Source: Entomomonas sp. E2T0
Lineage (GTDB): Bacteria > Pseudomonadota > Gammaproteobacteria > Pseudomonadales > Pseudomonadaceae
NCBI RefSeq assembly: GCF_025985425.1
Contig: NZ_CP094972.1
Span: 2,232,001-2,296,000, forward strand
DNA: 64,000 nucleotides
Direction of reading: 5' to 3'
Part shown: piece by piece, positions 8,001 through 14,424 of the stretch
Numbering within the stretch: the first letter of the stretch is position 1
Layout of the letters: the number at the start of each line of letters is the position of its first letter
Position numbers and translations under genes: made by a program
The notes under the pieces: generated by a model
The model's input: the letters and a program-made list of their open reading frames with translations, nothing else
Databases searched by the model: none
What the model was told of the DNA's origin: nothing

Positions 8001-8273
8001 TTATTTTAATTGCCGAGCTTTTATTAATAACTCATTAAAGTTATGGGTATTGCTTTGAATTAACATAGCTGCTACGGCTAATCCATCAATAATGGCTTCA
8101 TCTTCATCAGTGTATTTTCCTTGCTGCATGAGTACATCAATATGCTGAACAGTATAATTGAAAATATGTATTCGTTTCTCCTTTCCCCCTATTTTTTGAT
8201 GCAATCGCTTATCCCTTACTCTTTTTGCTTTCATGCGTTCAGCAGGGGTTAATGGTTTTTTGCTTTTTTCCAT
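8001..8273 (-). CDS. small basic protein, unknown
   Basis: A 90-residue protein with a strongly basic first third (PAERMKAKRVRDKRLHQKIGGKEKR), then an HIFNYTVQHIDVLMQQGKYTDEDEAIIDGLAVAAML helix-rich segment. The basic arm followed by a strand and two helices could be a ribbon-helix-helix-like DNA-binding protein, which would make it a candidate binder of the operators scattered through this region, but I recognise no family. An operator copy lies 33 bp upstream of its ATG, compatible with self-regulation (inference). Confidence 0.6.
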   Translation of the reverse strand: MEKSKKPLTPAERMKAKRVRDKRLHQKIGGKEKRIHIFNYTVQHIDVLMQQGKYTDEDEAIIDGLAVAAMLIQSNTHNFNELLIKARQLK

Positions 8274-8305
8274 TATCCAAACCTAACCAATATAAGATGC
8301 TCCAT

Positions 8306-8328
8306 TTTTGTAAACACTGTTTACAAAA
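8306..8328. promoter_or_regulatory. operator palindrome GTAAACASTGTTTAC, copy 4
   Basis: Full 23-bp inverted repeat, central C, 33 bp upstream of the 90-residue gene, where it would overlap the promoter. Confidence 0.75.
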
Positions 8329-8350
8329 CTTTAATGGCTATAGCTTTATA

Positions 8351-8378
8351 CTAAAAAAGTAACGCGTTACTTTTTTAG
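8351..8378. repeat. perfect 28-bp palindrome around AACGCGTT
   Basis: Two exact 14-bp arms: CTAAAAAAGTAACG and its complement. It lies 12 bp past the stop of the lipoprotein gene. The uninterrupted symmetry, with no loop, suits a protein binding site better than a terminator; the T6 run could still give weak termination. Confidence 0.6.
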
Positions 8379-8390
8379 ATAAATTTTTTA

Positions 8391-8909
8391 CTATTTTCCC
8401 AGTGTAGTGATAATTCTTTTTCTAAATTCAGCTGCAAGAGAGTTAGCACTATTTCTAGCTGTTTCTAAATTATCACCTTTTTTAACATGTACAGCTGTCT
8501 TTATATTAATGACAGATCCAGATCCTTTCTTACTTACTTCTGCTTGTATAAACCCACCATTTATAGCCTGTTTCATCATATAGTGAGTACCAGGCGTGGC
8601 TGACCAACCATAATCAGACGATGATAAAAGTAAGTTCCCATTAGGAGATGATCTCATTTCATCAGTAGTCATAAAATTGAATTTACGCTTAATACGACTA
8701 GCTGCTTCATCAACGCTTAATCTTGAAATTACATCGTCACACTTGCCAATAGCAGGGGCTAAAATTACAGCAGTGCTTTTATTTTCAGCTTCACAGTTAA
8801 TACAAATAAGTCCACCTGCTTGTTTACCTGACATTCCAGCACAACCATTTAATAAAGTAATGGTTAGAGTCAATATACCAAAGCAAGTAATTCTGTTGTT
8901 TAATTTCAT
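8391..8909 (-). CDS. ICE lipoprotein, unknown
   Basis: A 172-residue predicted lipoprotein: a signal sequence of about 20 residues ends in LLNGC, the modified cysteine, followed by AGMSGK. The mature part has CINC, a KCDDVISRLS segment and an alternating hydrophobic C-terminal half ending AAEFRKRII. I choose ATG 8909 because GGAAG precedes it; an earlier in-frame codon at 8939 would fall inside the operator. It sits between ssb and the 90-residue gene, controlled by its own operator of the GTGTACA type. Possible roles such as surface exclusion are not supported by any motif. Confidence 0.7.
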   Translation of the reverse strand: MKLNNRITCFGILTLTITLLNGCAGMSGKQAGGLICINCEAENKSTAVILAPAIGKCDDVISRLSVDEAASRIKRKFNFMTTDEMRSSPNGNLLLSSSDYGWSATPGTHYMMKQAINGGFIQAEVSKKGSGSVINIKTAVHVKKGDNLETARNSANSLAAEFRKRIITTLGK

Positions 8910-8931
8910 TTTTAGAGCTTCCTTGTTTTTT

Positions 8932-8946
8932 GTGTACACTGTACAC
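8932..8946. promoter_or_regulatory. operator variant GTGTACASTGTACAC, copy 1
   Basis: Same spacing and centre as the GTAAACA family but with GTGTACA half sites. It lies 23 bp upstream of the lipoprotein ATG. The second copy is at 11618. Confidence 0.7.
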
Positions 8947-9039
8947 AGTTACTAACTTGTCTATTAAATAATATTGTCTCTAATGAGACAATATTATTCA
9001 GATTGATTATATATTTTAAACTTAATTAATAGGTATTTT

Positions 9040-9516
9040 TCAAAAGTCCATGTCATCTTGATACTCTGATTGATTATTAGCTTCAGATTGTTCCTGAGAA
9101 CTATTGTTGCTTTCTTCAGTATTTATTTTCTTAGGTACTAATTCTGTTGATTGAAGCCTTTGTAAGCAAATACTAATACCTGACTGGAACGTGCGTACTT
9201 TCATAATAGAGCGTGCGTCACCTGTATCCTTATCTTCAAATTTTTCATTAACTAGATTACCTTCTACTTTGATACGCATACCTTTCTTAAAAACATTTTT
9301 AATAAGATGTTGGGCTGTTTCTATGTTTTGTGGCCAAAATTCGACAGGTGCCCAAAAACCACCTTGATCTTCTAACTCATCCGTTTTTTTATTTTTTACT
9401 AGATTATCAAAATGTACATTAATGGATACTACAATTCTTGGAGTATCGTTACCATTATTAATAGTACGTGAGTCAATGTTACCGATATTACCTTCACCTA
9501 AAAATCTTGTTCCCAT
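9040..9516 (-). CDS. ssb: single-stranded DNA-binding protein (ICE type)
   Basis: A 158-residue protein: an OB-fold core (TPRIVVSINVHFDN ... GGFWAPVEFWPQ ... KKGMRIKVEGNLV, about residues 24-90), a hydrophilic Asn/Gln/Ser-rich linker and an acidic tip DDMDF that matches the DDDIPF-type SSB tail used to recruit replication partners. It would coat single-stranded DNA during element replication or transfer. The ribosome site TTGAGGAATT precedes ATG 9516 and a full operator lies 29 bp upstream. Gene order with topB and the STY4534-type gene is typical of PFGI-1-class ICEs. Confidence 0.85.
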   Translation of the reverse strand: MGTRFLGEGNIGNIDSRTINNGNDTPRIVVSINVHFDNLVKNKKTDELEDQGGFWAPVEFWPQNIETAQHLIKNVFKKGMRIKVEGNLVNEKFEDKDTGDARSIMKVRTFQSGISICLQRLQSTELVPKKINTEESNNSSQEQSEANNQSEYQDDMDF

Positions 9517-9544
9517 ATTTAATTCCTCAAAGTATCTAAGATAT

Positions 9545-9567
9545 TTTTGTAAACACTGTTTACAAAA
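9545..9567. promoter_or_regulatory. operator palindrome GTAAACASTGTTTAC, copy 5
   Basis: Full 23-bp inverted repeat, central C, 29 bp upstream of ssb. Confidence 0.8.
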
Positions 9568-9577
9568 TCTATAACTA

Positions 9578-10105
9578 CTAAATGTTGTCTCTAGTTGAAA
9601 TAGATTGCTTTGCTTTAATTAACATTGAACTTGTATATTCTCTATTTTTTAAGTACTCCTTATGTTGTTTAATTAAAAAAGATAGATAACTCATATATTT
9701 ATTTAAATTTAATCGTGCTTCTTCAAAACAAGCTAAATCCTCTAGCCAAGTAGTGACATTCTCGACACTGGCTTTAGGTGGATTTAACATAGCTTTTTCC
9801 CATACTTGTACACCCATCAATTCATTCTTATTTTCTCTCCATCTTAAAAAAGAATTATCTTTTGAATTCTGGATACGCATTCTGATTTCAAAAAAAGTAT
9901 AAGGGGGCATGTTTACAATTTCGGAGAAATGCTCCATGCACTTTTTAATTTGAGGTATTAACGCTTTCGCATGGTTAATAACCATAAGGGAATCTTCAAC
10001 CTCTCCCTTACCTTTTAAAAGGCCTTTTAGGGAAGCGATTTGTTCGGAAGCTCTGGAGATAATTTGTTCGGTAGCTTTGAAGGCGTTTTGTTCTGAGCTA
10101 TTCAT
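9578..10105 (-). CDS. DUF3158-family ICE protein
   Basis: A 175-residue, mostly alpha-helical soluble protein resembling DUF3158, a family seen in SPI-7/PFGI-1-type elements directly beside the TIGR03761 gene, as here. Recognisable stretches are GLLKGKGEVEDS near residue 30 and IRMRIQNSKDNSFLRWR near residue 75. Function unknown. It starts 9 bp after the upstream gene, so the two are probably co-transcribed. The assignment rests on remembered family features plus context. Confidence 0.65.
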   Translation of the reverse strand: MNSSEQNAFKATEQIISRASEQIASLKGLLKGKGEVEDSLMVINHAKALIPQIKKCMEHFSEIVNMPPYTFFEIRMRIQNSKDNSFLRWRENKNELMGVQVWEKAMLNPPKASVENVTTWLEDLACFEEARLNLNKYMSYLSFLIKQHKEYLKNREYTSSMLIKAKQSISTRDNI

Positions 10106-10114
10106 ACTTTTACC

Positions 10115-10891
10115 TTAATCTTCTAAATCAGACTGAGCATTTTCTTCCTGGTTAGGAACAAAATGCTCAGTCTTTTCATCACTAATAACAGGTTCAGTAT
10201 TGGCCAATTTTCTTTTATGAATAACAGGTGCATATTCAGATCGTTTTGTACCTTCTAAAATATCTTTTGGTGGTAAGCCTAATTTTTCAATAGCTTGTCT
10301 CGCTCTTGCATTATTAGCAGCTATATCATCACGAGCTACACCTGCATTTTTATAGTATTGAATGACACTATAAAAGCTTCTCATGACTCTTGAGGCATCT
10401 CTGATAAAGTTATCTGCATTAGTTCTACCTATTAGACCAATATGGCGTAGCTGTAAAATCTTTCTAATAAGCTCATCATATTCAGTAAGTAAATACACAC
10501 CACTAAAACCAAGGGGGGACTTACTAATCAGTGTTAAATCTATGGGGTTAATATTTAAATTATCTGAGATAGATATTTGTTTAGGTACTTTCTGAAATAT
10601 TTTATCAATTGTTTTTGTTATTTCAGCGATCTCTTTTTGTGATGAATTGTATTTATCCTCGACTATAATTAATGCCCAGTCTGCATAAGGGTCATCAAAA
10701 CTAGATGTAAAATGAATGGCATTTAAACGACTAATAAAGCCAGGTAATCCCATAATCGAATTACGTAATTTTGGATCAGTCGCTTTTCTGCCTTGCCATA
10801 ACTTCATGGCTTGAATCGTATGAATTGTTACGATTACTTGGCTCTGAAGTGGACCAATTCTTTCGCTGTTTTCTTTTTCAACCGTAGTCAT
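10115..10891 (-). CDS. TIGR03761 (PFL_4669) integrating conjugative element protein
   Basis: A 258-residue protein of the PFL_4669/TIGR03761 (DUF1845-like) family, a marker of PFGI-1-class ICEs. Visible family features: GPLQSQVIVTIHTIQAMKLWQGRK at residues 13-36, GLPGFISRLNAIHF around 48-61, DPYADWALI around 67-75, and an IGLIGRTNAD segment about two thirds along. Some relatives are annotated as transcriptional regulators, so it could act on the operators nearby, but no helix-turn-helix is obvious. An AT-rich palindrome (10962) and an operator (11016) lie upstream. Confidence 0.8.
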   Translation of the reverse strand: MTTVEKENSERIGPLQSQVIVTIHTIQAMKLWQGRKATDPKLRNSIMGLPGFISRLNAIHFTSSFDDPYADWALIIVEDKYNSSQKEIAEITKTIDKIFQKVPKQISISDNLNINPIDLTLISKSPLGFSGVYLLTEYDELIRKILQLRHIGLIGRTNADNFIRDASRVMRSFYSVIQYYKNAGVARDDIAANNARARQAIEKLGLPPKDILEGTKRSEYAPVIHKRKLANTEPVISDEKTEHFVPNQEENAQSDLED

Positions 10892-10961
10892 AGCTATACC
10901 TTTAGTGCAATTAATAACAAACTAGGGTTAAAATTCTCTATATATTCTTAGAATAAACAGT

Positions 10962-10993
10962 ATCCAAATAAAAATTGGTCAAATTTATTTAGT
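10962..10993. promoter_or_regulatory. AT-rich palindrome, family copy 4
   Basis: CCAAATAAAAATTGGTCAAA followed by TTTATTTAG, the clearest copy with topB's (7873). It lies 71 bp upstream of the TIGR03761 gene and 22 bp from an operator palindrome, the same pairing as before topB. Confidence 0.45.
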
Positions 10994-11015
10994 TTATGAA
11001 AAAGATGGCCTGAGA

Positions 11016-11038
11016 TTTTGTAAACACTGTTTACAAAA
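11016..11038. promoter_or_regulatory. operator palindrome GTAAACASTGTTTAC, copy 6
   Basis: Full 23-bp inverted repeat, central C, between the 82-residue gene and the TIGR03761 gene. Confidence 0.75.
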
Positions 11039-11052
11039 CGCTAATAACCAAA

Positions 11053-11301
11053 CTAATTTATTACTGCATTTAATTTATAACGATATTTTTGTAAACACTG
11101 TTTACAAAAATAATGATGGTTCTTTGACTGTGATAGTTGTTCTGTAAATTCTAAAATTGACGTTATAATAGGTTCTTTAAGTTTTGCTGCTAATCGTTCG
11201 TATGCAATTTGACCTCGAATTATTTTATCTTCAATTTCGTCTAACTCAGCATTCATAGCATCTAGTTCAGCTTTAATGCGATCAAATGTCTCTTTTGTCA
11301 T
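11053..11301 (-). CDS. small coiled-coil protein, unknown
   Basis: An 82-residue protein. Residues 1-45 form an amphipathic, probably coiled-coil helix (FDRIKAELDAMNAELDEIEDKI). The C-terminal part has a CKQC pair. AAGGAT precedes ATG 11301. Unusually, an entire 23-bp operator lies inside the last third of the gene and encodes the FCKQCLQK stretch, so either the operator has been captured by a lengthened reading frame or the protein end tolerates the operator sequence. Function unknown. Confidence 0.55.
   Translation of the reverse strand: MTKETFDRIKAELDAMNAELDEIEDKIIRGQIAYERLAAKLKEPIITSILEFTEQLSQSKNHHYFCKQCLQKYRYKLNAVIN
11087..11109. promoter_or_regulatory. operator palindrome GTAAACASTGTTTAC, copy 7 (inside a gene)
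   Basis: Full 23-bp inverted repeat, central C, within the coding sequence of the 82-residue protein and 71 bp from copy 6. Two copies this close could be bridged by one regulator to form a loop (inference). Confidence 0.7.
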
Positions 11302-11327
11302 AAGTTTTATCCTTTATGGGAACAAAA

Positions 11328-11591
11328 TTAGTTAATAGTAGGTTTAATATGTTTAACCTTTTTTAATACACTTTCTATTAAAAATATAATCAGCACTGGG
11401 CAGATGAAATATAACGCTAAAAATGTATAAAAAACACTGATTATCTTGAAAGTTTCAAGGTAATAGGGTGTTGGCCAGTTAAATAAAAATATGACCAATG
11501 AAATAAACACAAAAGTTGTAAAACAGAATTTTAATAATAAAGTTATAGTTGAAACTAATAGGTTTAAATAACTATTGGATTTGAATAACAT
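11328..11591 (-). CDS. small inner-membrane protein, unknown
   Basis: An 87-residue protein with two long hydrophobic segments (about residues 8-35 and 48-73) joined by a short NWPTPYYLETFK loop, and a basic C-terminal tail KKVKHIKPT. It is predicted to sit in the inner membrane. A GTGTACA-type operator lies 27 bp upstream, as for the ICE lipoprotein gene, so these two envelope proteins may be controlled together. No family recognised. Confidence 0.55.
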   Translation of the reverse strand: MLFKSNSYLNLLVSTITLLLKFCFTTFVFISLVIFLFNWPTPYYLETFKIISVFYTFLALYFICPVLIIFLIESVLKKVKHIKPTIN

Positions 11592-11617
11592 AATATATCC
11601 TCAAGGCGTATTTGTTT

Positions 11618-11640
11618 TTTTGTGTACACTGTACACAAAA
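11618..11640. promoter_or_regulatory. operator variant GTGTACASTGTACAC, copy 2
   Basis: The full 23-bp form with TTTT/AAAA flanks, showing that the two operator classes share one architecture. It lies 27 bp upstream of the membrane protein gene. Confidence 0.75.
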
Positions 11641-11680
11641 TCAGTAGATACAAAAGTTAAACCTCACTTTAATGTTTAAT

Positions 11681-12106
11681 TTAATGTATATATAGCTGTA
11701 ATAAAGGTTTTAACATTTCCATTTTTCTATTTGTTTCATGTTCTTCTTCAGCTAAATCATAGATTTCAAATAATATTGAAGGTGGCATAGTAAGTTTTGC
11801 AATGCCATTTTTTACTATTTTTGATACTTCACTTGCTTTTAAAAATAAAGCATATCGTAGATTTTTAGATCTAAATCCATCAATACGTTTGATACCTATC
11901 AAAATAGAATTAGACAATGTTATAGGTTGTCTAGTGAAATAAGGTAGCAAGTATCTAACTTCATTCTCGAACAAGTAAATTGTACTTACTCCCTCATCAT
12001 CTACTGTATCTAAGATGCTTTCAGCATTAATTGTTATGATAAGAGTATTATTAGCGCACTGAATTTTTTTAATATCTTTATCATTAAGATTTTTAAGTTC
12101 AAACAT
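11681..12106 (-). CDS. ICE hypothetical protein
   Basis: A 141-residue acidic/hydrophobic protein, beta-rich in the first half (NNTLIITINAES, STIYLFENEVRYLLPYF) and helical at the end (LAEEEHETNRKMEMLKPLL). Not recognised. I place the start at ATG 12106, 8 bp after GGAG; an upstream TTG would put the ribosome site inside the gene. It is on the same strand as the replication operon but separated from it by 70 bp and a tiny membrane-peptide gene. Confidence 0.55.
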   Translation of the reverse strand: MFELKNLNDKDIKKIQCANNTLIITINAESILDTVDDEGVSTIYLFENEVRYLLPYFTRQPITLSNSILIGIKRIDGFRSKNLRYALFLKASEVSKIVKNGIAKLTMPPSILFEIYDLAEEEHETNRKMEMLKPLLQLYIH

Positions 12107-12175
12107 ATTTGTTTTCTCCAAACATATAATTGTTAATAAGGTTGTGGTTCACCAAAGATAGTTAAATAAAGTGGT

Positions 12176-12250
12176 TTATCTATACATTTGTATCAATATG
12201 ATGACTGATAAGAATACAAAGATAGAGGTCATTGTTATCAGTGGTGTCAT
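12176..12250 (-). CDS. 24-residue membrane peptide (candidate)
   Basis: An open frame of 24 codons, MTPLITMTSIFVFLSVIILI then QMYR, which is almost entirely one transmembrane helix with a basic end. AAGGA lies 8 bp before the ATG, and the gene begins only 11 bp after the stop of the replication gene. Size and composition resemble small single-pass regulatory or toxic peptides, but coding is inferred from the ribosome site and hydrophobicity only. Confidence 0.35.
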   Translation of the reverse strand: MTPLITMTSIFVFLSVIILIQMYR

Positions 12251-12260
12251 GTGTATATCC

Positions 12261-13490
12261 TTAAGTTTTATTAGTGCTAAATAGTTTTTTAAGATCCATC
12301 ATTTGCTGCTTAACTTCGTTGGGAATCGGCTTAGTAGTATCTCTGCAATAAGTTCTAGGAGGTGGTTTAGTTGAAGCATTAGGCTGATTATGGTGTATGC
12401 TTGTATTACTAGAGCTCAACCAAGGCTTGAACTCATTATTTTTGGCTTTCTTCAATAAACCAAAAAGATAGCCAATAGGGTTATTAATCGTGTCATTACA
12501 GCGTTTATTAAACTCATCAAATACTTGTGTAACTAGATCAGCATCTAATTCATTAACTAGCTCAACAAGTTTTAATTGTTGTTGTTTGTTAATACTTTTT
12601 AATCGAGGGTGATCTAGTACAGTACTAGTACTATTATGTATATATACAGTACTAGTACTATATGAGTTCGGATTCCGAACTAAGTTGGAAATAGGAGGGT
12701 GTAGGCTTGGTTCGGATTCCGAACTAGGGCTAAATCTATTCCGAACTAGGCTATTTTTACTCGGTTCGGATTCCGAACTAGGGTCAATACTATTCCGAAC
12801 TAAGTGATTATTTTGTTTTGGTTTTGCATGTTCATTTAATTTATCGGGTTCGTTTGAAATCTGTTTTTGAATACGCTGCGCTAATAATGAGAGTCTGGTT
12901 TGAACTGATTGGTTATCTGACTCATGTAGATCATCAAAAGCACCCTTGGCAACAATTGATACGTTTTTATTGGCATGTTTGCAACAATTAACAACAAAAT
13001 TAAGATAGTTGCTATCAAGTTGTAGTGCTTCAGCAGGGGTTATTGGTTCATCATGAAGTATATAAATTGAGCCAAGTAATTGACCAGTGTGCTTATCTCT
13101 ACCTTTATTAATTAAACTTAACCAACGTGTTAATCGTAAAATATGAATAACTTTAGCGACTGTTTCCTTAGAGGCCTTCTCAGCATAAGGTGTCATAGAC
13201 AAATAGGGTTGTAGATCTTCATATCTTGGTGCAGCGAAACCTTGTTTATCTAGTAGCAGCTTAAAGACTTGCCACCCGTTACGTTCAACAGGTGTTAGTC
13301 GATTGTCCAAAAATAGTTGCTTTGGTACAGTCTCATGAATATTACCGCTGTAAAGTATGCCTGAAATAGTAGAAGATCCTTCTGCTTTGCCACCAGGGAT
13401 AGGTTTTTCTAGGGCAGGGGGATCAGGCCACTTTTCTCCAACTTTACTAATGCACTCATCTAAAATGGTAGACCACTTATTATCAACCAT
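12261..13490 (-). CDS. STY4528-family pathogenicity-island replication protein
   Basis: A 409-residue protein of the STY4528 family, the putative replication initiator of SPI-7/PFGI-1-type ICEs. The conserved core spans about residues 55-155 (PKQLFLDNRLTPVERNGWQV, FAAPRYEDLQPYL, ETVAKVIHILRLTRWLSL), a winged-helix-like DNA-binding region. A repetitive linker follows (two LVRN-x4-PSSESEP units, then STSTVYIHNSTSTV), then a C-terminal helical domain around 315-355. The linker is encoded by the iteron-like repeats at 12619-12802, suggesting the origin lies inside the gene (inference). ATG 13490 shares its A with the stop of DUF2857 (TGATG), so translation is coupled. Confidence 0.8.
   Translation of the reverse strand: MVDNKWSTILDECISKVGEKWPDPPALEKPIPGGKAEGSSTISGILYSGNIHETVPKQLFLDNRLTPVERNGWQVFKLLLDKQGFAAPRYEDLQPYLSMTPYAEKASKETVAKVIHILRLTRWLSLINKGRDKHTGQLLGSIYILHDEPITPAEALQLDSNYLNFVVNCCKHANKNVSIVAKGAFDDLHESDNQSVQTRLSLLAQRIQKQISNEPDKLNEHAKPKQNNHLVRNSIDPSSESEPSKNSLVRNRFSPSSESEPSLHPPISNLVRNPNSYSTSTVYIHNSTSTVLDHPRLKSINKQQQLKLVELVNELDADLVTQVFDEFNKRCNDTINNPIGYLFGLLKKAKNNEFKPWLSSSNTSIHHNQPNASTKPPPRTYCRDTTKPIPNEVKQQMMDLKKLFSTNKT
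12619..12661. repeat. direct repeat of a palindrome, ACAGTACTAGTACTAT x2
   Basis: Identical 16-bp units at 12619-12634 and 12646-12661, each containing the palindrome AGTACTAGTACT. They adjoin the second repeat set at 12666 within the replication gene. Confidence 0.75.
12666..12802. repeat. iteron-like array GTTCGGATTCCGAACTA
   Basis: Three 17-bp units (12666, 12710, 12764) plus two shorter copies. The shared part ATTCCGAACTA starts at 12672, 12716, 12738, 12770 and 12792, giving spacings of 44, 22, 32 and 22 bp, close to multiples of 11, so all units face the same side of the helix. Each full unit is a near-palindrome. Such phased repeats in or near an initiator gene are typical of replication origins controlled by iterons. 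Confidence 0.6.
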
Positions 13491-14410
13491 CAATTTGCAC
13501 CTTCTATACCTTTAGTTAGGTTCACCCATAATGAATTAAATTCAATATGGTATTTCTTTGAAAAACTAATTAATTTATGTAGGTGTTCATGGGTTAAGTC
13601 ATGAATAGATTGGGTATAGGTTCTTTTAAGTAAATAATTCCATTCTCTAATAACTTTATCTTTTGTTCGTTTATTACAATCGGTAAATAACAGTTCATTT
13701 GCTGACTTGGTAGAAGAAATAAGTCTTTGAGTAATAATTATTTTGTTTTGAGGTGCATTAAAGAAGTTACTAATGATTTGTTTAGATGCCCTCAATTCAA
13801 TAAGTTGCTCATATAACTTATGATCATCTTGAGTCTTGATATTGTGGCTTTCAATCTCTTGATTAAGAACACAGAGATTAAGATTATATTTTTCAGCAAT
13901 CGCTATCTGCTTTTCTAACTTCTTAAACCGATCCATAGTAGGTTCTTCATTAAGAAAAGCTTTCCACTCATTCCATACCGTTTTCTTTTGTTCTTCTGTA
14001 AGTTGAACCAGTCTACCTCTAGCAGCTTCTACATTGAGTAGTTTGCGTTTATGTGCGGCAACATTGCTTGAAATACCAAAGTAATCAGCAAGCATTTTAT
14101 TAGAGGCATTTAAAATAATAGCCTTATTAATCAGTGTCCTAAGTTTATTTTTATCATGATTTAAGTCGATTATTCTCATAAAGGCATTGGTATTTATCGT
14201 TATTTTTGCCCACACTACAGGGCTTGCCATTAGCTCTGAGAGTGCAAGAGGGGGTAATGAGTCAATAACCTGAAGAATATCATCACTTAATCCCATTGCT
14301 TTACAGCGATAGTAATTACCTTGTTTGATCTCAGTAATGATCTGACTTAACAATGCTTGATTAATAAGAGTGTTACTATTAAATAGATCTTTAAGAGAAG
14401 AATCGTCCAT
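13490..14410 (-). CDS. DUF2857-family ICE protein
   Basis: A 306-residue protein resembling DUF2857, regularly found between the parB-like and STY4528-type genes of PFGI-1-class ICEs, exactly its place here. The N-terminal part has the family-like YYRCKAMGLSDDIL segment (residues 33-46), LPPLALSELMASPVVWAKI, and a possible helix-turn-helix NKMLADYFGISSNVAAHKRK (about 104-123). The remainder is helical with basic patches. It may be a transcription or replication regulator. GAGG precedes ATG 14410. Confidence 0.7.
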   Translation of the reverse strand: MDDSSLKDLFNSNTLINQALLSQIITEIKQGNYYRCKAMGLSDDILQVIDSLPPLALSELMASPVVWAKITINTNAFMRIIDLNHDKNKLRTLINKAIILNASNKMLADYFGISSNVAAHKRKLLNVEAARGRLVQLTEEQKKTVWNEWKAFLNEEPTMDRFKKLEKQIAIAEKYNLNLCVLNQEIESHNIKTQDDHKLYEQLIELRASKQIISNFFNAPQNKIIITQRLISSTKSANELLFTDCNKRTKDKVIREWNYLLKRTYTQSIHDLTHEHLHKLISFSKKYHIEFNSLWVNLTKGIEGAN

Positions 14411-14424
14411 AAGAACCTCATTAT

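Noticed and set aside
2134-10993. Reading the four AT-rich palindromes as simple terminators
   Set aside because: Only the copy at 94 lies at a gene end. The other three share an internal non-stem sequence (ATTGRTC or similar) and sit upstream of genes, which fits a regulatory site better.
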